64,000 nucleotides of DNA from Sphingobium sp. YR768 (GCF_900111125.1 NZ_FOGE01000011.1:1-64000); one strand, 5' to 3'. Positions 30,253-38,572 are shown, counted from the stretch's first letter. Numbers and translations: made by a program. Notes: a model not told the origin generated them from the sequence alone.

Positions 30253-30807
30253 TCAAAAGCCCAATTCACCCTGTCGCGCTTTGCCGGACGACGGCGGAGC
30301 GGGCGCACGGATCAACAGGGCTCGGGCGAGGCCTGTCAAAGTATAGACGGCCTGTCGCTGCGCGCCGCGATTATGGTGATCGACGCGGAAACCCTGATAA
30401 TGGCGCCGCAGGAGATCCGCGGCGACCAGCTCCGACACGGCCCGGCTCAGATTGGCCTTGCCGGATACGCGCACCCTCAGCTTCACTTCTTCCTCGACCG
30501 CCGCATCGGTCGGCGACTGCCCCTGCCCTTCCAGTTCAAGCCGCACCCGCTCGGTCAATGCCAGTCGTCGTGGATCGCGACCGCCCATGGGCGTCAGCGC
30601 GTCGCATAACCAGTCCCGCAATGTCAGCAGAGCGCCCTCCTGCGCCACCAAAGGCCCCGCGCTGCCATCGGCTCGCGCTACTTCGGCGATCAGAGTCAGC
30701 AGCATGTAAGCATATCGAGGACGCGAACTTGCATGCGCAAGGCGATCAAGCAGCGCCGAAAGATCGCCGCTGCGCGGGGAACGTGGCTGGATGGATGCTT
30801 GAAACAT
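30253..30807 (-). CDS. Plasmid-type winged-helix DNA-binding protein (putative)
   Basis: A 184-residue protein that I do not recognise at family level. The central portion (about 20-160) looks helical with a winged-HTH pattern: RYAYMLLTLIAEVAR, VSGKANLSRAVSELVAADLLRRHYQGFRVDHH and VYTLTGLARALL, the order helix-helix-wing expected for MarR/PadR-like folds. It neighbours the replication/partition module and is oriented with it, so it may belong to the replicon backbone. The C-terminal ~20 residues are Pro/Ser/Lys-rich. Confidence 0.5.
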   Translation of the reverse strand: MFQASIQPRSPRSGDLSALLDRLAHASSRPRYAYMLLTLIAEVARADGSAGPLVAQEGALLTLRDWLCDALTPMGGRDPRRLALTERVRLELEGQGQSPTDAAVEEEVKLRVRVSGKANLSRAVSELVAADLLRRHYQGFRVDHHNRGAQRQAVYTLTGLARALLIRAPAPPSSGKARQGELGF

Positions 30808-31038
30808 AACAGGTAGGAATCAAGCACAAGACGAGACCAAAGGGAATCCCCTGCGAATCGTGGACTGTATTTTTGTCGCGAGTGACACTTTGCCTGCGGG
30901 TAAAATGTCATAAGGGGCACTTTGCGATGATCGCGAGAAGATATCGATATCAAAGCGCTGAGCCTTGATGAAGGGCTGGCGTCTCGTCATTTGATCCGGT
31001 GTCGGAACTGACTGCTCCCCCATGATAGCAACCGCATC

Positions 31039-31284
31039 TTAACCATCAGCCTGCCTCCCTTCTGACGCAGAGGTCTGCTTCCAGGCCCGATGCTCAATGG
31101 AGAACTGATATTCTGGCAGATAATGCGCGCAGACAATGCGCCGGCAGGCGACGCACAAATTCCGACTATCCCGGCTTTCGCGATAAAGCGACAATAGCAC
31201 CGCAATATGGACGGGGAATTGTCGCCCTATGTCGCTTTTACCATGATCGCCCATCTCCTTTTGCATTGCGTCTTTTGCCGACAA
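31039..31284 (-). CDS. Possible small Cys-containing protein (81 aa)
   Basis: A minus-strand frame whose translation has a protein-like centre: HIAVLLSLYRESRDSRNLCV then CRRIVCAHYLPEYQFSIEH. Three Cys in a C-x2-C-x4-C spacing suggest metal binding. There is no clean ribosome site; AAGGAG touches an internal ATG. It could be real or chance. Confidence 0.25.
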   Translation of the reverse strand: MSAKDAMQKEMGDHGKSDIGRQFPVHIAVLLSLYRESRDSRNLCVACRRIVCAHYLPEYQFSIEHRAWKQTSASEGRQADG

Positions 31285-31530
31285 TCGAAAGAGCCGGGCG
31301 CTGGATGGGAGAAATCGATCCTGTAGGACAGACTGTCGCTCCCGGGCGTTAACCTTGCGAACAGCAAATCATATTCGGCTATGCTGACGTCACCAGCGCT
31401 TAGCCATCTTCCGCGCCTTTACTGATGCGTATGTCTGCTAGGTCGCTCCGGAGTGACTGAAACCTGACCTGACGGTCTCGCAAGACAGGAACAAGCCGTC
31501 TTTCATAACCCAACGTTGCGCAAAATCGGT

Positions 31531-31546
31531 GTTTCTCCGGGGAAAC
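31531..31546. promoter_or_regulatory. Third parS-like palindrome (one mismatch)
   Basis: GTTTCTCCGGGGAAAC, differing by one base from the perfect GTTTCCCCGGGGAAAC palindromes between parB and repA. Its position near the module and the match of 15 of 16 bases support a third ParB-binding site. Confidence 0.6.
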
Positions 31547-31720
31547 CAACCAAAAAGGCAACCATCTGATTCTGTGTATTCGATAAACATAGAACGAGGG
31601 AGCATTTTCGTGGAAATGTGCGGAGATATGATGGAGGTCGTGCCGATTATCTGCTATTAAAATCGCACGTGTCGACGGAAATTTGCCCGGCGCGTCATCC
31701 GAAAATTTTCTGTATCAGCA

Positions 31721-31751
31721 GTTGTAACCAAACCCCTTATTTGGTTACAAC
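31721..31751. promoter_or_regulatory. Operator-like inverted repeat before HTH gene
   Basis: GTTGTAACCAAA (31721-31732) and TTTGGTTACAAC (31740-31751) are perfect 12-bp arms around a 7-base spacer. They end 23 bases before the start of the 309-residue HTH protein, a likely autoregulatory site. Confidence 0.6.
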
Positions 31752-31774
31752 GAAATATGCGCTAGACCGCAGAT

Positions 31775-32704
31775 ATGAGCGGTTATTCTTATAATTCAGA
31801 TCACGCCCTGCTCCTGCTTGGCAGGCTTGATGGCAGGCTTCAATCCAGCCCCGTCGCGGACATCTGGCTCGCAAGGGCACGTCTCCGCGGCGCAGCAACG
31901 CTAGCCAATGCTGCAGGTGTACCGATCGAGGTGCGGGACCTTCAAAACTGGATAGCGGGGCGGACAGCTCCACCGCGCCATAGTGAAGGGTTGAATGACC
32001 CGCTCTCGGTCGCAGCCTTGTTTCACTTTGCACTCTCGGCCGCTGAAGATGGACAGGATTCCCTGTCGCGGGCCACGTTGAACCTGTCACGGGACTTGTT
32101 GGATGATAGGGAAGAGGCCACGTTGTGGGCGCAAGAGGACCTTGTCCGTTTCGGTCCACTCTGGCGGGTCGCGCAGGAGGTTCTTGGTGCGTCTTATGCC
32201 GCTCCGTCCCTCCTGACCATCGCAGAGCGCTTGGCCCAGGTTCGCCAGTCCGTGACAGTCTCGCCGGTAGAAGGACCGCTGATGACGACGTCAGACGGGC
32301 GCCAATGGCGTATTGCATCCGCCCGTCCGGATATGGCCTGGCTGGCAGCCTGTCATATGCCACTCGCCTTGCAACGCTCGGGGCTGGCCCTTCGGCTGCT
32401 TCCATCCTTTACCGACATGCCAAGGTTGCCGCCAGAGGATGTAGAAGAGTTTGCGGCCGTTCTTCAGGACCGTATCCTTAAATGCGCAAGAGAGGGGCTG
32501 GCGGATCTCAATCGTCTCGAAGCGCAGATGGATCGGTTGCCTACTGATCTTAACGTAACGCGCCGGAGCAAACTGCCGCTGCTGATCAGGCTGGAACTGG
32601 CCTATCCGGGTTTGAGCAGGATCGCTGTATCCCGCTTGCTGGGTGTATCGCACCAAGGAGCGACGAAGCTGGTCGAGCAATTCAGAGCTTTCTCAAAGCC
32701 ATAG
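31775..32704 (+). CDS. Plasmid-associated HTH protein of unknown role
   Basis: A 309-residue cytoplasmic protein. The C-terminal segment LIRLELAYPGLSRIAVSRLLGVSHQGATKLVEQF (about 270-304) is a clear helix-turn-helix. The N-terminal half (LARARLRGAATLANAAGVPIEVRDLQNWIAGR) resembles the Fic-like/DUF1612 HTH proteins found on rhizobial and sphingomonad plasmids, though I cannot confirm the family. It is the only plus-strand gene in the module and lies between a long intergenic region and the iterons. A replication- or copy-control role is possible. A strong inverted repeat precedes it. Confidence 0.6.
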   Translation: MSGYSYNSDHALLLLGRLDGRLQSSPVADIWLARARLRGAATLANAAGVPIEVRDLQNWIAGRTAPPRHSEGLNDPLSVAALFHFALSAAEDGQDSLSRATLNLSRDLLDDREEATLWAQEDLVRFGPLWRVAQEVLGASYAAPSLLTIAERLAQVRQSVTVSPVEGPLMTTSDGRQWRIASARPDMAWLAACHMPLALQRSGLALRLLPSFTDMPRLPPEDVEEFAAVLQDRILKCAREGLADLNRLEAQMDRLPTDLNVTRRSKLPLLIRLELAYPGLSRIAVSRLLGVSHQGATKLVEQFRAFSKP

Positions 32705-32725
32705 GTGAGGCTGCGGCTCTGGTAC

Positions 32726-32960
32726 TTATCCACTCTCCAAAAAGAAGAATTGGCTCACTACCGTTATAAGGTTTCTAACTAGGTTAAAGAGTTAAGCGAA
32801 CCGGAACATTGTCCGAATCGCCTGAATCCGGCGATTCGGATAGCCGGCCGGTTCCCGAAATGACGGGCTATCGTTCCTGAAATGTCGAGCCATCTGTTCC
32901 TGAAGGATCGGGCATATGTTCCTAAAGGTGCGAAGCCCGTTCCTGATAGATCGAAGAGCC
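32726..32960. other. Probable oriV: iterons, DnaA box, inverted repeat
   Basis: Five direct repeats beginning GTTCC(C/T)GAAA start at 32851, 32873, 32896, 32918 and 32939, spaced 21-23 bases; later copies are more degenerate. Just upstream is a perfect 11-bp inverted repeat, TCCGAATCGCC / GGCGATTCGGA (32812-32840). Before that come an AT-rich stretch (about 32739-32805) and a DnaA-box-like TTATCCACT (32726-32734). This is the layout of an iteron-controlled origin next to the repA gene. It lies downstream of repA rather than in front of it. Confidence 0.75.
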
Positions 32961-33089
32961 GGATATAAGGTGCGGAAGGCGTGGAAATTTGAATCACTTC
33001 GCACCATAGCCTGTCCAAGCATGTTCAATTCCGACCCAGCTTTGCCGAATGATATTTGAGCCGTAATCGAACCGTCATGCTGTATCTGG

Positions 33090-33107
33090 AAAACCCGACA
33101 CATCGGG
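33090..33107 (-). terminator. repA terminator
   Basis: On the minus strand CCCGA-TGTG-TCGGG is followed by TTTT, about 50 bases after the repA stop. A second GC hairpin GGAGGG/CCCTCC (33124-33140) lies between. Confidence 0.65.
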
Positions 33108-33155
33108 AACGGGATACTGATGAGGAGGGCAAGACCCTCCCCTGCCCCGGCTGGT

Positions 33156-34340
33156 TTACAGAGTGTGCCGGTTCTTTTCATGAAAGCGGCGGACGAAGCC
33201 GATAAACGCTTTCTGATAATTGACCGGCGTCCGTTCCACATCGCTGCCGATCCAGGAACGAAATTCCTGGTGGAGGGTCTGATAGTCCCAGCCCGGACAT
33301 TCGGCGCGCAATGTCGCCAATGTTGCATCCGTCAACTCGCCGGCGCTGGCGCGGGACGACAGGCTGACGACGCTGCGGCGAATGAGAGCGCTCGCGTCAA
33401 TCTCGACCGTTTCATCGGCAGCTTTCGGAGAAGGCTGCGTCGTGCTCGCAATGACGGTTGCCGCCTCCTTGTCCCGCTGTACGGTCGAAGGAAGCGCTAC
33501 CGCCGTTTTGCGGCGGCGCATTCGCAGCGAAGGCTCGCGCTTGCCGTCAGGCTGTTCCAGTTCGAGACTATAGCCGGGCAGTGGGTCGCGATCGGCGATC
33601 TTGGCGATCTCGAATTTGAAACGGCGATAGGCCCCTTCCGCCCCCGATTTCTCGAAAAGTGTCGGCATGGAGATGGCAAAACCGGCCTCCCCTGCCCCAC
33701 CGGCATGTTTGCGGGCGACTTTGTAGAGCCAACGTTCGCGTCCGCCCGTCAGATCGAAATAGGCGCGATCGATGGAGAGGACGCCGCCCTGCATCAACAC
33801 GCCTTCATAAAACCAGTTGGAAAGTTCGATTGTCATGCCGCGTGACCGCTCGGTGCGCTCGTCGACTAATTGTGTCCAGCCATCGAGCCAAGAGAAAGTG
33901 GCCTCGCGCCGATTCTCGGCCCGGATATTGGTCTTGATTGTCGTGGCGACCAGTCGATCAAGCGATTGACCCAATAGCTCATAGGCGCGGCCGGTGGTCG
34001 GGCGATGAATGGCACGCAGCAAGTCATAGGGCATGAGGTGCAGCTTGCGCGGAATGTCATTCAGGCCTCGACGTGCCATGTCGGCCAGAACTGAAGCGCA
34101 GTAGATCAAGATGTCCGCGTCCCAGATCGTCGCCATGCCATAATCGGGATTGGCCGATACATGAACCCAGGCCTTGCCATCGGGGGAGGTGTAATCGATC
34201 GGCTTCACGCGCTTCGACTTGGCGAGCGAGAAGAAAGGGCGTTCCATCATCTCGCGCTGGTCGCGCAAGGGCATGTCCGCGATATAGGGCAGGAAGAGCT
34301 CGAACTGATCGTTGATCGCGGGGGTGGGCGCGCGGGTCAT
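33156..34340 (-). CDS. repA: Plasmid replication initiator RepA (RPA family)
   Basis: A 394-residue replication initiator of the RPA/RepA type used by many alphaproteobacterial plasmids and chromids. Family features in the N-terminal half are FELFLPYIADMPLRDQREMMERPFFSL, KRVKPIDYTSPDG, and the ATIWDADILIYCAS plus LHLMPYDLLRAIHRPTTGRAYELLGQSL blocks, which together make paired winged-helix domains. The C-terminal third is variable and Ser/Ala-rich, ending with WDYQTLHQEFRSWI. The start at 34340 gives MTRAPTPAIND. It follows parB on the same strand across a structured 256-base gap and would bind the nearby iterons. Confidence 0.9.
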   Translation of the reverse strand: MTRAPTPAINDQFELFLPYIADMPLRDQREMMERPFFSLAKSKRVKPIDYTSPDGKAWVHVSANPDYGMATIWDADILIYCASVLADMARRGLNDIPRKLHLMPYDLLRAIHRPTTGRAYELLGQSLDRLVATTIKTNIRAENRREATFSWLDGWTQLVDERTERSRGMTIELSNWFYEGVLMQGGVLSIDRAYFDLTGGRERWLYKVARKHAGGAGEAGFAISMPTLFEKSGAEGAYRRFKFEIAKIADRDPLPGYSLELEQPDGKREPSLRMRRRKTAVALPSTVQRDKEAATVIASTTQPSPKAADETVEIDASALIRRSVVSLSSRASAGELTDATLATLRAECPGWDYQTLHQEFRSWIGSDVERTPVNYQKAFIGFVRRFHEKNRHTL

Positions 34341-34446
34341 GAGAAAAATGATCCAATGGTAAAGCGAGATAACCCGACCTTGCAGGGTGTGTTCTTGACC
34401 CAAGCAGAGGAAGGGGGGCGGTGACATGGCTTCACGAGAGAAGGCC

Positions 34447-34462
34447 GTTTCCCCGGGGAAAC
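34447..34462. promoter_or_regulatory. parS-like centromere palindrome 1
   Basis: Perfect 16-bp palindrome GTTTCCCCGGGGAAAC, extended by GGCC on both sides to a 24-bp perfect palindrome (34443-34466). It resembles GTTN10AAC-type ParB/RepB sites of repABC plasmids. It lies between parB and repA. Confidence 0.8.
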
Positions 34463-34525
34463 GGCCATCCGCATGCAGGTGTCAAAGAAGAGGAAGCTAA
34501 GCGTTTCGCTTACCTGCGGATGGCC
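34463..34525. promoter_or_regulatory. Long-range inverted repeat between the parS palindromes
   Basis: GGCCATCCGC...AGGT (34463-34480, with a 4-base ATGC insertion) pairs with ACCTGCGGATGGCC (34512-34525). A short AAGCG-TTT-CGCTT hairpin (34499-34511) sits inside. In RNA this would make a stable stem in the repA leader. The equivalent space in repABC plasmids encodes an antisense copy-control RNA, so this is a candidate for that function. Confidence 0.45.
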
Positions 34526-34534
34526 GCCGGGATC

Positions 34535-34550
34535 GTTTCCCCGGGGAAAC
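34535..34550. promoter_or_regulatory. parS-like centromere palindrome 2
   Basis: Second perfect copy of GTTTCCCCGGGGAAAC, 88 bases from the first, just downstream of the parB stop. Two exact copies of a 16-bp palindrome this close cannot be chance. Confidence 0.8.
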
Positions 34551-34596
34551 AGCCCTGTAGATATGGGCCGGTTCATTCTGGTCCGCCGCGTGTCTG

Positions 34597-35685
34597 TCAT
34601 CTCTGAAGACCCAGACCCTGCTGCTCCAGATGGGCGAGCGTATCGCGCAGGGCATCGATCAGCGCTTCGGTGTCCGCGCCGGAGCCGGCATGAAGACGCA
34701 ATGTGATGCCCTGACGGCTCACCGACTGAACGGAGAGAACGGGGCGCCCAAGCGGGCCGCTCCAGACATAAGGTTCGGCCTTGGGTGTGGCGGTTGTGGC
34801 GCGGGGGGCATCCAGCAGTCGCTTGAGGACATCGGTAGCTGCCAATGGCGTGCCACCATTTTGTCGCAGCATGGCCTGCTCGCTTGCGAGGCCCGCGGCG
34901 GCGGCGCGGATCGCCATAGCGGCTTTCGGTTCGTCCAGCGCCTGGGCCAGCGAATAGGCAGGCTTGAGCTGGACATCGGAGGGCGAAGCAAAGGCGCTGA
35001 TAACCGCGTCCGGAATTCCGGCGACCTTTATCATCTTGCTCAGCCAACCCTTGGACAGTTTCAGGCGTTCGGCCATCCGGGTCAAATGACTGCCATAATG
35101 GTCCTTGAGCGCCTGGGCGTAATTGCGTGCACGCTCTAGGTCGGAGACATCCTTGCGCGCGCGATTTTCCAGATCGGCCAGCCGAAAGGCAGCCTCGTCA
35201 TCGAGAACCGCAACTTGTGCAACGAAATGAACGTCGGGATAGCTGTGCCGGCGCAGCCAACTGATCGACCAATGGCGCCGGGTGCCCGCAATAACTTCAT
35301 AATCATGGTCGGGATCGCCCTCGACCCGGCGCACGACGGCAGGTACCTTCTGCCCGCCTTCCGCGACGATGGAATCGATAAGTTCGCGGCAATTCTCCTC
35401 GGACAGATGCGCATAGAGACGCGCATTGCCGGGCCATATCCGCACGCGGGCAGGGTCCAGCAGGAGTTGCGTGACTTGACGCACCTCTCCTGAGGCCAGA
35501 CGTGCAAGTGCAGACTCTCGGCCGAGCAAGGTTGTCCCGCGTGCGCGCTCCCGCTCCACGCGCGGTGTGACAGGAGCAGGCGTGGGGAGAGTAGTTTCCT
35601 CTACCGGTTCCTGGACAGGCGGCGGCGGGGCTGCCGCTTCATCAGACAGCAGAGCAGCCAGATAGTCGGATTGCTTACGCGCCAT
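34597..35685 (-). CDS. parB: Partition protein ParB/RepB
   Basis: A 362-residue ParB-family centromere-binding CTPase. The N-terminus is disordered and Pro-rich, with a MARKQSDYLAALL motif that probably contacts ParA. The ParB/sulfiredoxin domain spans about 75-160 (RIWPGNARLYAHLSEENCRELIDSI, EVIAGTRRHWSISWLR, with the CTP-binding GxRR). The HTH domain spans about 165-260 (SHLTRMAERLKLSKGWLSKMI). The C-terminal segment is a dimerisation region. ATG 35685 follows CAGGACGG. Transcribed after parA and before repA; its sites are likely the GTTTCCCCGGGGAAAC palindromes. Confidence 0.92.
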   Translation of the reverse strand: MARKQSDYLAALLSDEAAAPPPPVQEPVEETTLPTPAPVTPRVERERARGTTLLGRESALARLASGEVRQVTQLLLDPARVRIWPGNARLYAHLSEENCRELIDSIVAEGGQKVPAVVRRVEGDPDHDYEVIAGTRRHWSISWLRRHSYPDVHFVAQVAVLDDEAAFRLADLENRARKDVSDLERARNYAQALKDHYGSHLTRMAERLKLSKGWLSKMIKVAGIPDAVISAFASPSDVQLKPAYSLAQALDEPKAAMAIRAAAAGLASEQAMLRQNGGTPLAATDVLKRLLDAPRATTATPKAEPYVWSGPLGRPVLSVQSVSRQGITLRLHAGSGADTEALIDALRDTLAHLEQQGLGLQR

Positions 35686-35759
35686 AAAACCGTCCTGAAA
35701 CAATAGAACATAAAGTGAACATGTTGGAAGGCGGGATTTGCACTCTCAGGTGACGGATA

Positions 35760-36956
35760 TCACCCGACATTGACGATATCCTCTTCGCGCGCGGGCGCGA
35801 CCCGGCCCCATCCTTGCCGGACCAAAGCCTCGATCTGGCCCATGGCCTGGTCCAGATTGGCCCGGCAACGTTTGTGCGTGCGGGGGGTGCCGATCGGCTT
35901 TTCCAGTTCGTAGACGGTCATCATGCGCAGGGCGGCATGGCTGATTTCCGCTGAATCCAGGATCGGAACCGGCATCAGCGCCGGGCCGAAGCTCTGCTCC
36001 ATGATCGCCCGAACCATCGCATGGCTGGGATCGTTGGAATCGAACTTCGAGCAGATCAGCCGTACGAAACTATAGTCGACGGCAATGCCTGCGCCCTGCA
36101 ACTGACCGATCACCTGATCCATCATCGACAGGAACTGCACCGTGGAACAGAAATCGGGCGTCGTTGCCGCCAGTGGCACCAACAGCGCATTGGCTGCCTG
36201 CATCACCGCCAGACTGATCGTGCCGAGCGCTGGCGGTGGATCGAGCAGCACGATGTCATAGCCGCGGGCCAGATCCATCAGCCCTTGCTTGAGCTTGCGG
36301 AAACGGGCTGCGAGCACGGACCCGCCGTCGCTGCCGGCCGCTGCCAGTTCATATTCGACGTCGAACAGTTCCAGATTGGACGGGATGAGATCGACATTGG
36401 GCCAGGCCGTGCTTTTGACGGCATAGAGCAGGTCGACCTGGGTCGGATCGATCGACAGGTAGGGATAAAGCGTCTCTTCCCGCTGGATGTTGAAATGCGG
36501 GTTGAAGCCGAACAATGTCGTTGTCGTCGCCTGACTGTCGCAATCGACGACCAGTACGCGATAGCCCTGCACCGCGAAATAATGGGCTAGATGTGTCGTA
36601 ACGGTAGACTTGCCAACACCGCCCTTGAAATTTTGGACCGCAATAATTGCCGGTACGTCCAGCGGCGCACGCTCAGGTGTGGCGCCCAGAACCTGCCGCA
36701 TGTTGAGCATCTCATCGACCGTATAGCCGGGGCGACGGCCATTTTCAGTCGGCGGGGCAGGGGGCAGGCGGCCATCATCTTCCGCCATGCGGATACGATT
36801 CGTGGAGCAGCCCAACAGTTGCGCGGCCTCGGCAATGCCAAAGCGCACGTTCAGTTCCTTGCGGCTATCGGGCAGAAAAGCCTTGCGACGCAGGCGTTCT
36901 ACCATCTTTTCGCCGGCCTCGGCCAGATCGCCGATCTGGTCAACCACTGCGTTCAT
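35760..36956 (-). CDS. parA: Partition ATPase ParA/RepA
   Basis: A 398-residue ParA (type Ia) ATPase. An N-terminal HTH region (about 38-90: FGIAEAAQLLGCSTNRIRMAEDDGRLP) precedes the deviant Walker A KGGVGKST at 111-118. Walker A' (VVDCDSQATTT) and Walker B (IVLLDPPPALG) follow. The HTH allows binding of its own promoter, and an inverted repeat is found upstream at 36999-37025. First gene of the parA-parB-repA unit, so the module has the order of repABC but a RPA-type initiator. Confidence 0.94.
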   Translation of the reverse strand: MNAVVDQIGDLAEAGEKMVERLRRKAFLPDSRKELNVRFGIAEAAQLLGCSTNRIRMAEDDGRLPPAPPTENGRRPGYTVDEMLNMRQVLGATPERAPLDVPAIIAVQNFKGGVGKSTVTTHLAHYFAVQGYRVLVVDCDSQATTTTLFGFNPHFNIQREETLYPYLSIDPTQVDLLYAVKSTAWPNVDLIPSNLELFDVEYELAAAGSDGGSVLAARFRKLKQGLMDLARGYDIVLLDPPPALGTISLAVMQAANALLVPLAATTPDFCSTVQFLSMMDQVIGQLQGAGIAVDYSFVRLICSKFDSNDPSHAMVRAIMEQSFGPALMPVPILDSAEISHAALRMMTVYELEKPIGTPRTHKRCRANLDQAMGQIEALVRQGWGRVAPAREEDIVNVG

Positions 36957-36998
36957 TTTGTCCCCCGGACATTGGCTTGAAGCTTAATGTCGTGGACT

Positions 36999-37025
36999 AT
37001 TGCAGACTTCATTCAAATCTGCAAT
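36999..37025. promoter_or_regulatory. Inverted repeat in parA leader
   Basis: ATTGCAGA (36999-37006) and TCTGCAAT (37018-37025) are perfect arms around an 11-base spacer, about 40 bases upstream of the parA start. A probable operator for ParA autorepression. The rest of 36957-37153 shows no feature. Confidence 0.5.
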
Positions 37026-37153
37026 GTGCGAGCGTCAGGGAGGCAGGTTTGGCTATCCTGCCCATTTTGCATTCCAACTCTATTTTATGATCGGAACTGC
37101 AACAGGGCGACGTCATGAGCGCAAGGATGCGCGCAAACGCCGCCATGCTTGCT

Positions 37154-38572
37154 CTATTGCCGTGTTTTCGACGCGCCGCTTGCCCAATTGTCGGGGCCTG
37201 ACGCCGCGCTGTCATCAGGGCCGATATCCAGCATCGGCTGACCCGCCGCGTCATGGCGCTGCCAGACGGGCAGGCCGGTGCCGTTGGGATTGCCGTTCTT
37301 GACGAAATTTACCAGATATCCGCTGGAAATCCGCCCAATGGAGCGATCGGCAGCAGTGGTCGCCGCGCCATATTTTATTCCCACCGTGTCGAAGAAATAG
37401 GGGATCTCGCTGGCATGCCCGGCGCCCTTCGTCTCGGCTGTTCGCGCTGATGCGGCGACATAGGAAAAGCGGTAATAATAGGTCGGTACGCCCTGCGCGA
37501 CGAACTGGTCTGCCATCGTCCGGGCGCCCGCGACCATCGGACCGGACGGCCCGCCAATATCGTCGCTAGTCGCACCAACCATCACCGGCACCTTCGCGAA
37601 ATGTCCTGCCTGATAGGCGCCCAGGCTGTCGACCGCGATGCGGCCATCCGCAATGGGGCTGCTATGGTCGCGCGGTGCGCCGCTAAACAAGGCGGCCAGG
37701 TTCAATCCGTCGACAATATCGTTTGCCGGGAGGGCGCGCAATTTGGCGAGCGCGTCGGGACTATCGGCCGCCACGCCCTTCTTCGCGCCAAAGGCAGCGC
37801 CCAGCGCCTCAGCCCCCGCCAACGTGGCGTCGCCCATCGGCATCGGTCCGCCCGACTGGATCACCGCCTTGCTGAACAGCCCTTGCGCCATGGGGGACGT
37901 CAGCAGCGCATGCACGGACATGCCGCCGGCGCTTTCGCCGATGATGGTGACATTGGCGGGGTCACCGCCGAAAGCCGTGATATTGGCTTGTACCCAGCGC
38001 AGGGCCGCGATCTGGTCCATATAGCCATAATTGGCGAGCAGACCTTTGTCGGCGTCCGCCTTCGTCAGGGCCGGATGAGCGAAGGTGCCGAAGCGGCCCA
38101 GCCGATAGTTGAAGCTGACCACCATGATGCCCTGCCGGGCCAGCGCATCGCCTGCATAGGTCGGCGGGGAGGAGCCGCCGTTTACGAACCCACCACCATA
38201 GATCCAGACCATGACCGGCAATTTGCCCTTGGCCGCTTCAGGTTTCCAGACATTGACGAACAGGCAATCCTCGGCTGGTGGCGTACCGAGCGGCGCCGCA
38301 TCGCTGGGGAAGGGGAGTTGCATGCAATCATGTCCGTAGCGGCTTGCATCGCGTACCCCCTGCCAATGCGCCACGGGTTGCGGCGCGCGCCAGCGCAGAT
38401 CGCCGACCGGCGGCGCTGCAAAAGGAATTCCCTTGAAAGCGACGACCCCTTCCGCCGCCACACCGCGCAATGCGCCGTCGCCTATCGTCACTTCCGGCGC
38501 ATCAGGGGCAGCCAGGCTGGGGGTTGAATATAGGGCAAGAGCCAGCACTAACAGGCGTGTCGATTTGGACAT
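37154..38572 (-). CDS. Secreted type-B carboxylesterase
   Basis: A 472-residue exported esterase with signal peptide MSKSTRLLVLALALYSTPSLA. All type-B elements are present: FKGIPFAAPPVGDLRWR, EDCLFVNVWKPE, oxyanion hole YGGGFVNGG, nucleophile in GESAGGMSV, and catalytic His in GAGHASEIPYFF. It is shorter than the fusion esterase at 28-30 kb but of the same family. It could act on aromatic or plant esters whose acids feed the lig pathway; that is inferred only from context. It follows a Gfo/Idh/MocA gene by 48 bases, behind AAGGAGAGG, and may be in the same transcript as tesA. Confidence 0.88.
   Translation of the reverse strand: MSKSTRLLVLALALYSTPSLAAPDAPEVTIGDGALRGVAAEGVVAFKGIPFAAPPVGDLRWRAPQPVAHWQGVRDASRYGHDCMQLPFPSDAAPLGTPPAEDCLFVNVWKPEAAKGKLPVMVWIYGGGFVNGGSSPPTYAGDALARQGIMVVSFNYRLGRFGTFAHPALTKADADKGLLANYGYMDQIAALRWVQANITAFGGDPANVTIIGESAGGMSVHALLTSPMAQGLFSKAVIQSGGPMPMGDATLAGAEALGAAFGAKKGVAADSPDALAKLRALPANDIVDGLNLAALFSGAPRDHSSPIADGRIAVDSLGAYQAGHFAKVPVMVGATSDDIGGPSGPMVAGARTMADQFVAQGVPTYYYRFSYVAASARTAETKGAGHASEIPYFFDTVGIKYGAATTAADRSIGRISSGYLVNFVKNGNPNGTGLPVWQRHDAAGQPMLDIGPDDSAASGPDNWASGASKTRQ

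Larger units (their letters stand above)
30808..31774. other. Long intergenic region of the replicon backbone
   Basis: Nearly one kilobase with lower GC than the flanks and no strong gene. It contains a possible 81-residue minus-strand frame (31039-31284), a one-mismatch copy of the parS-like palindrome (31531-31546) and a perfect inverted repeat just before the next gene (31721-31751). Otherwise nothing is recognised. Confidence 0.5.

Noticed and set aside
30808-31774. Possible tRNA or integrase attachment site in the long intergenic region
   Set aside because: No cloverleaf-compatible TTC loop, acceptor stem or flanking direct repeat could be found by eye.
32851-32960. The ~22-bp repeats as a CRISPR array
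   Set aside because: Repeat-to-repeat distance is 21-23 bases with no spacers, repeats are degenerate, no cas genes nearby; iterons beside repA explain them.
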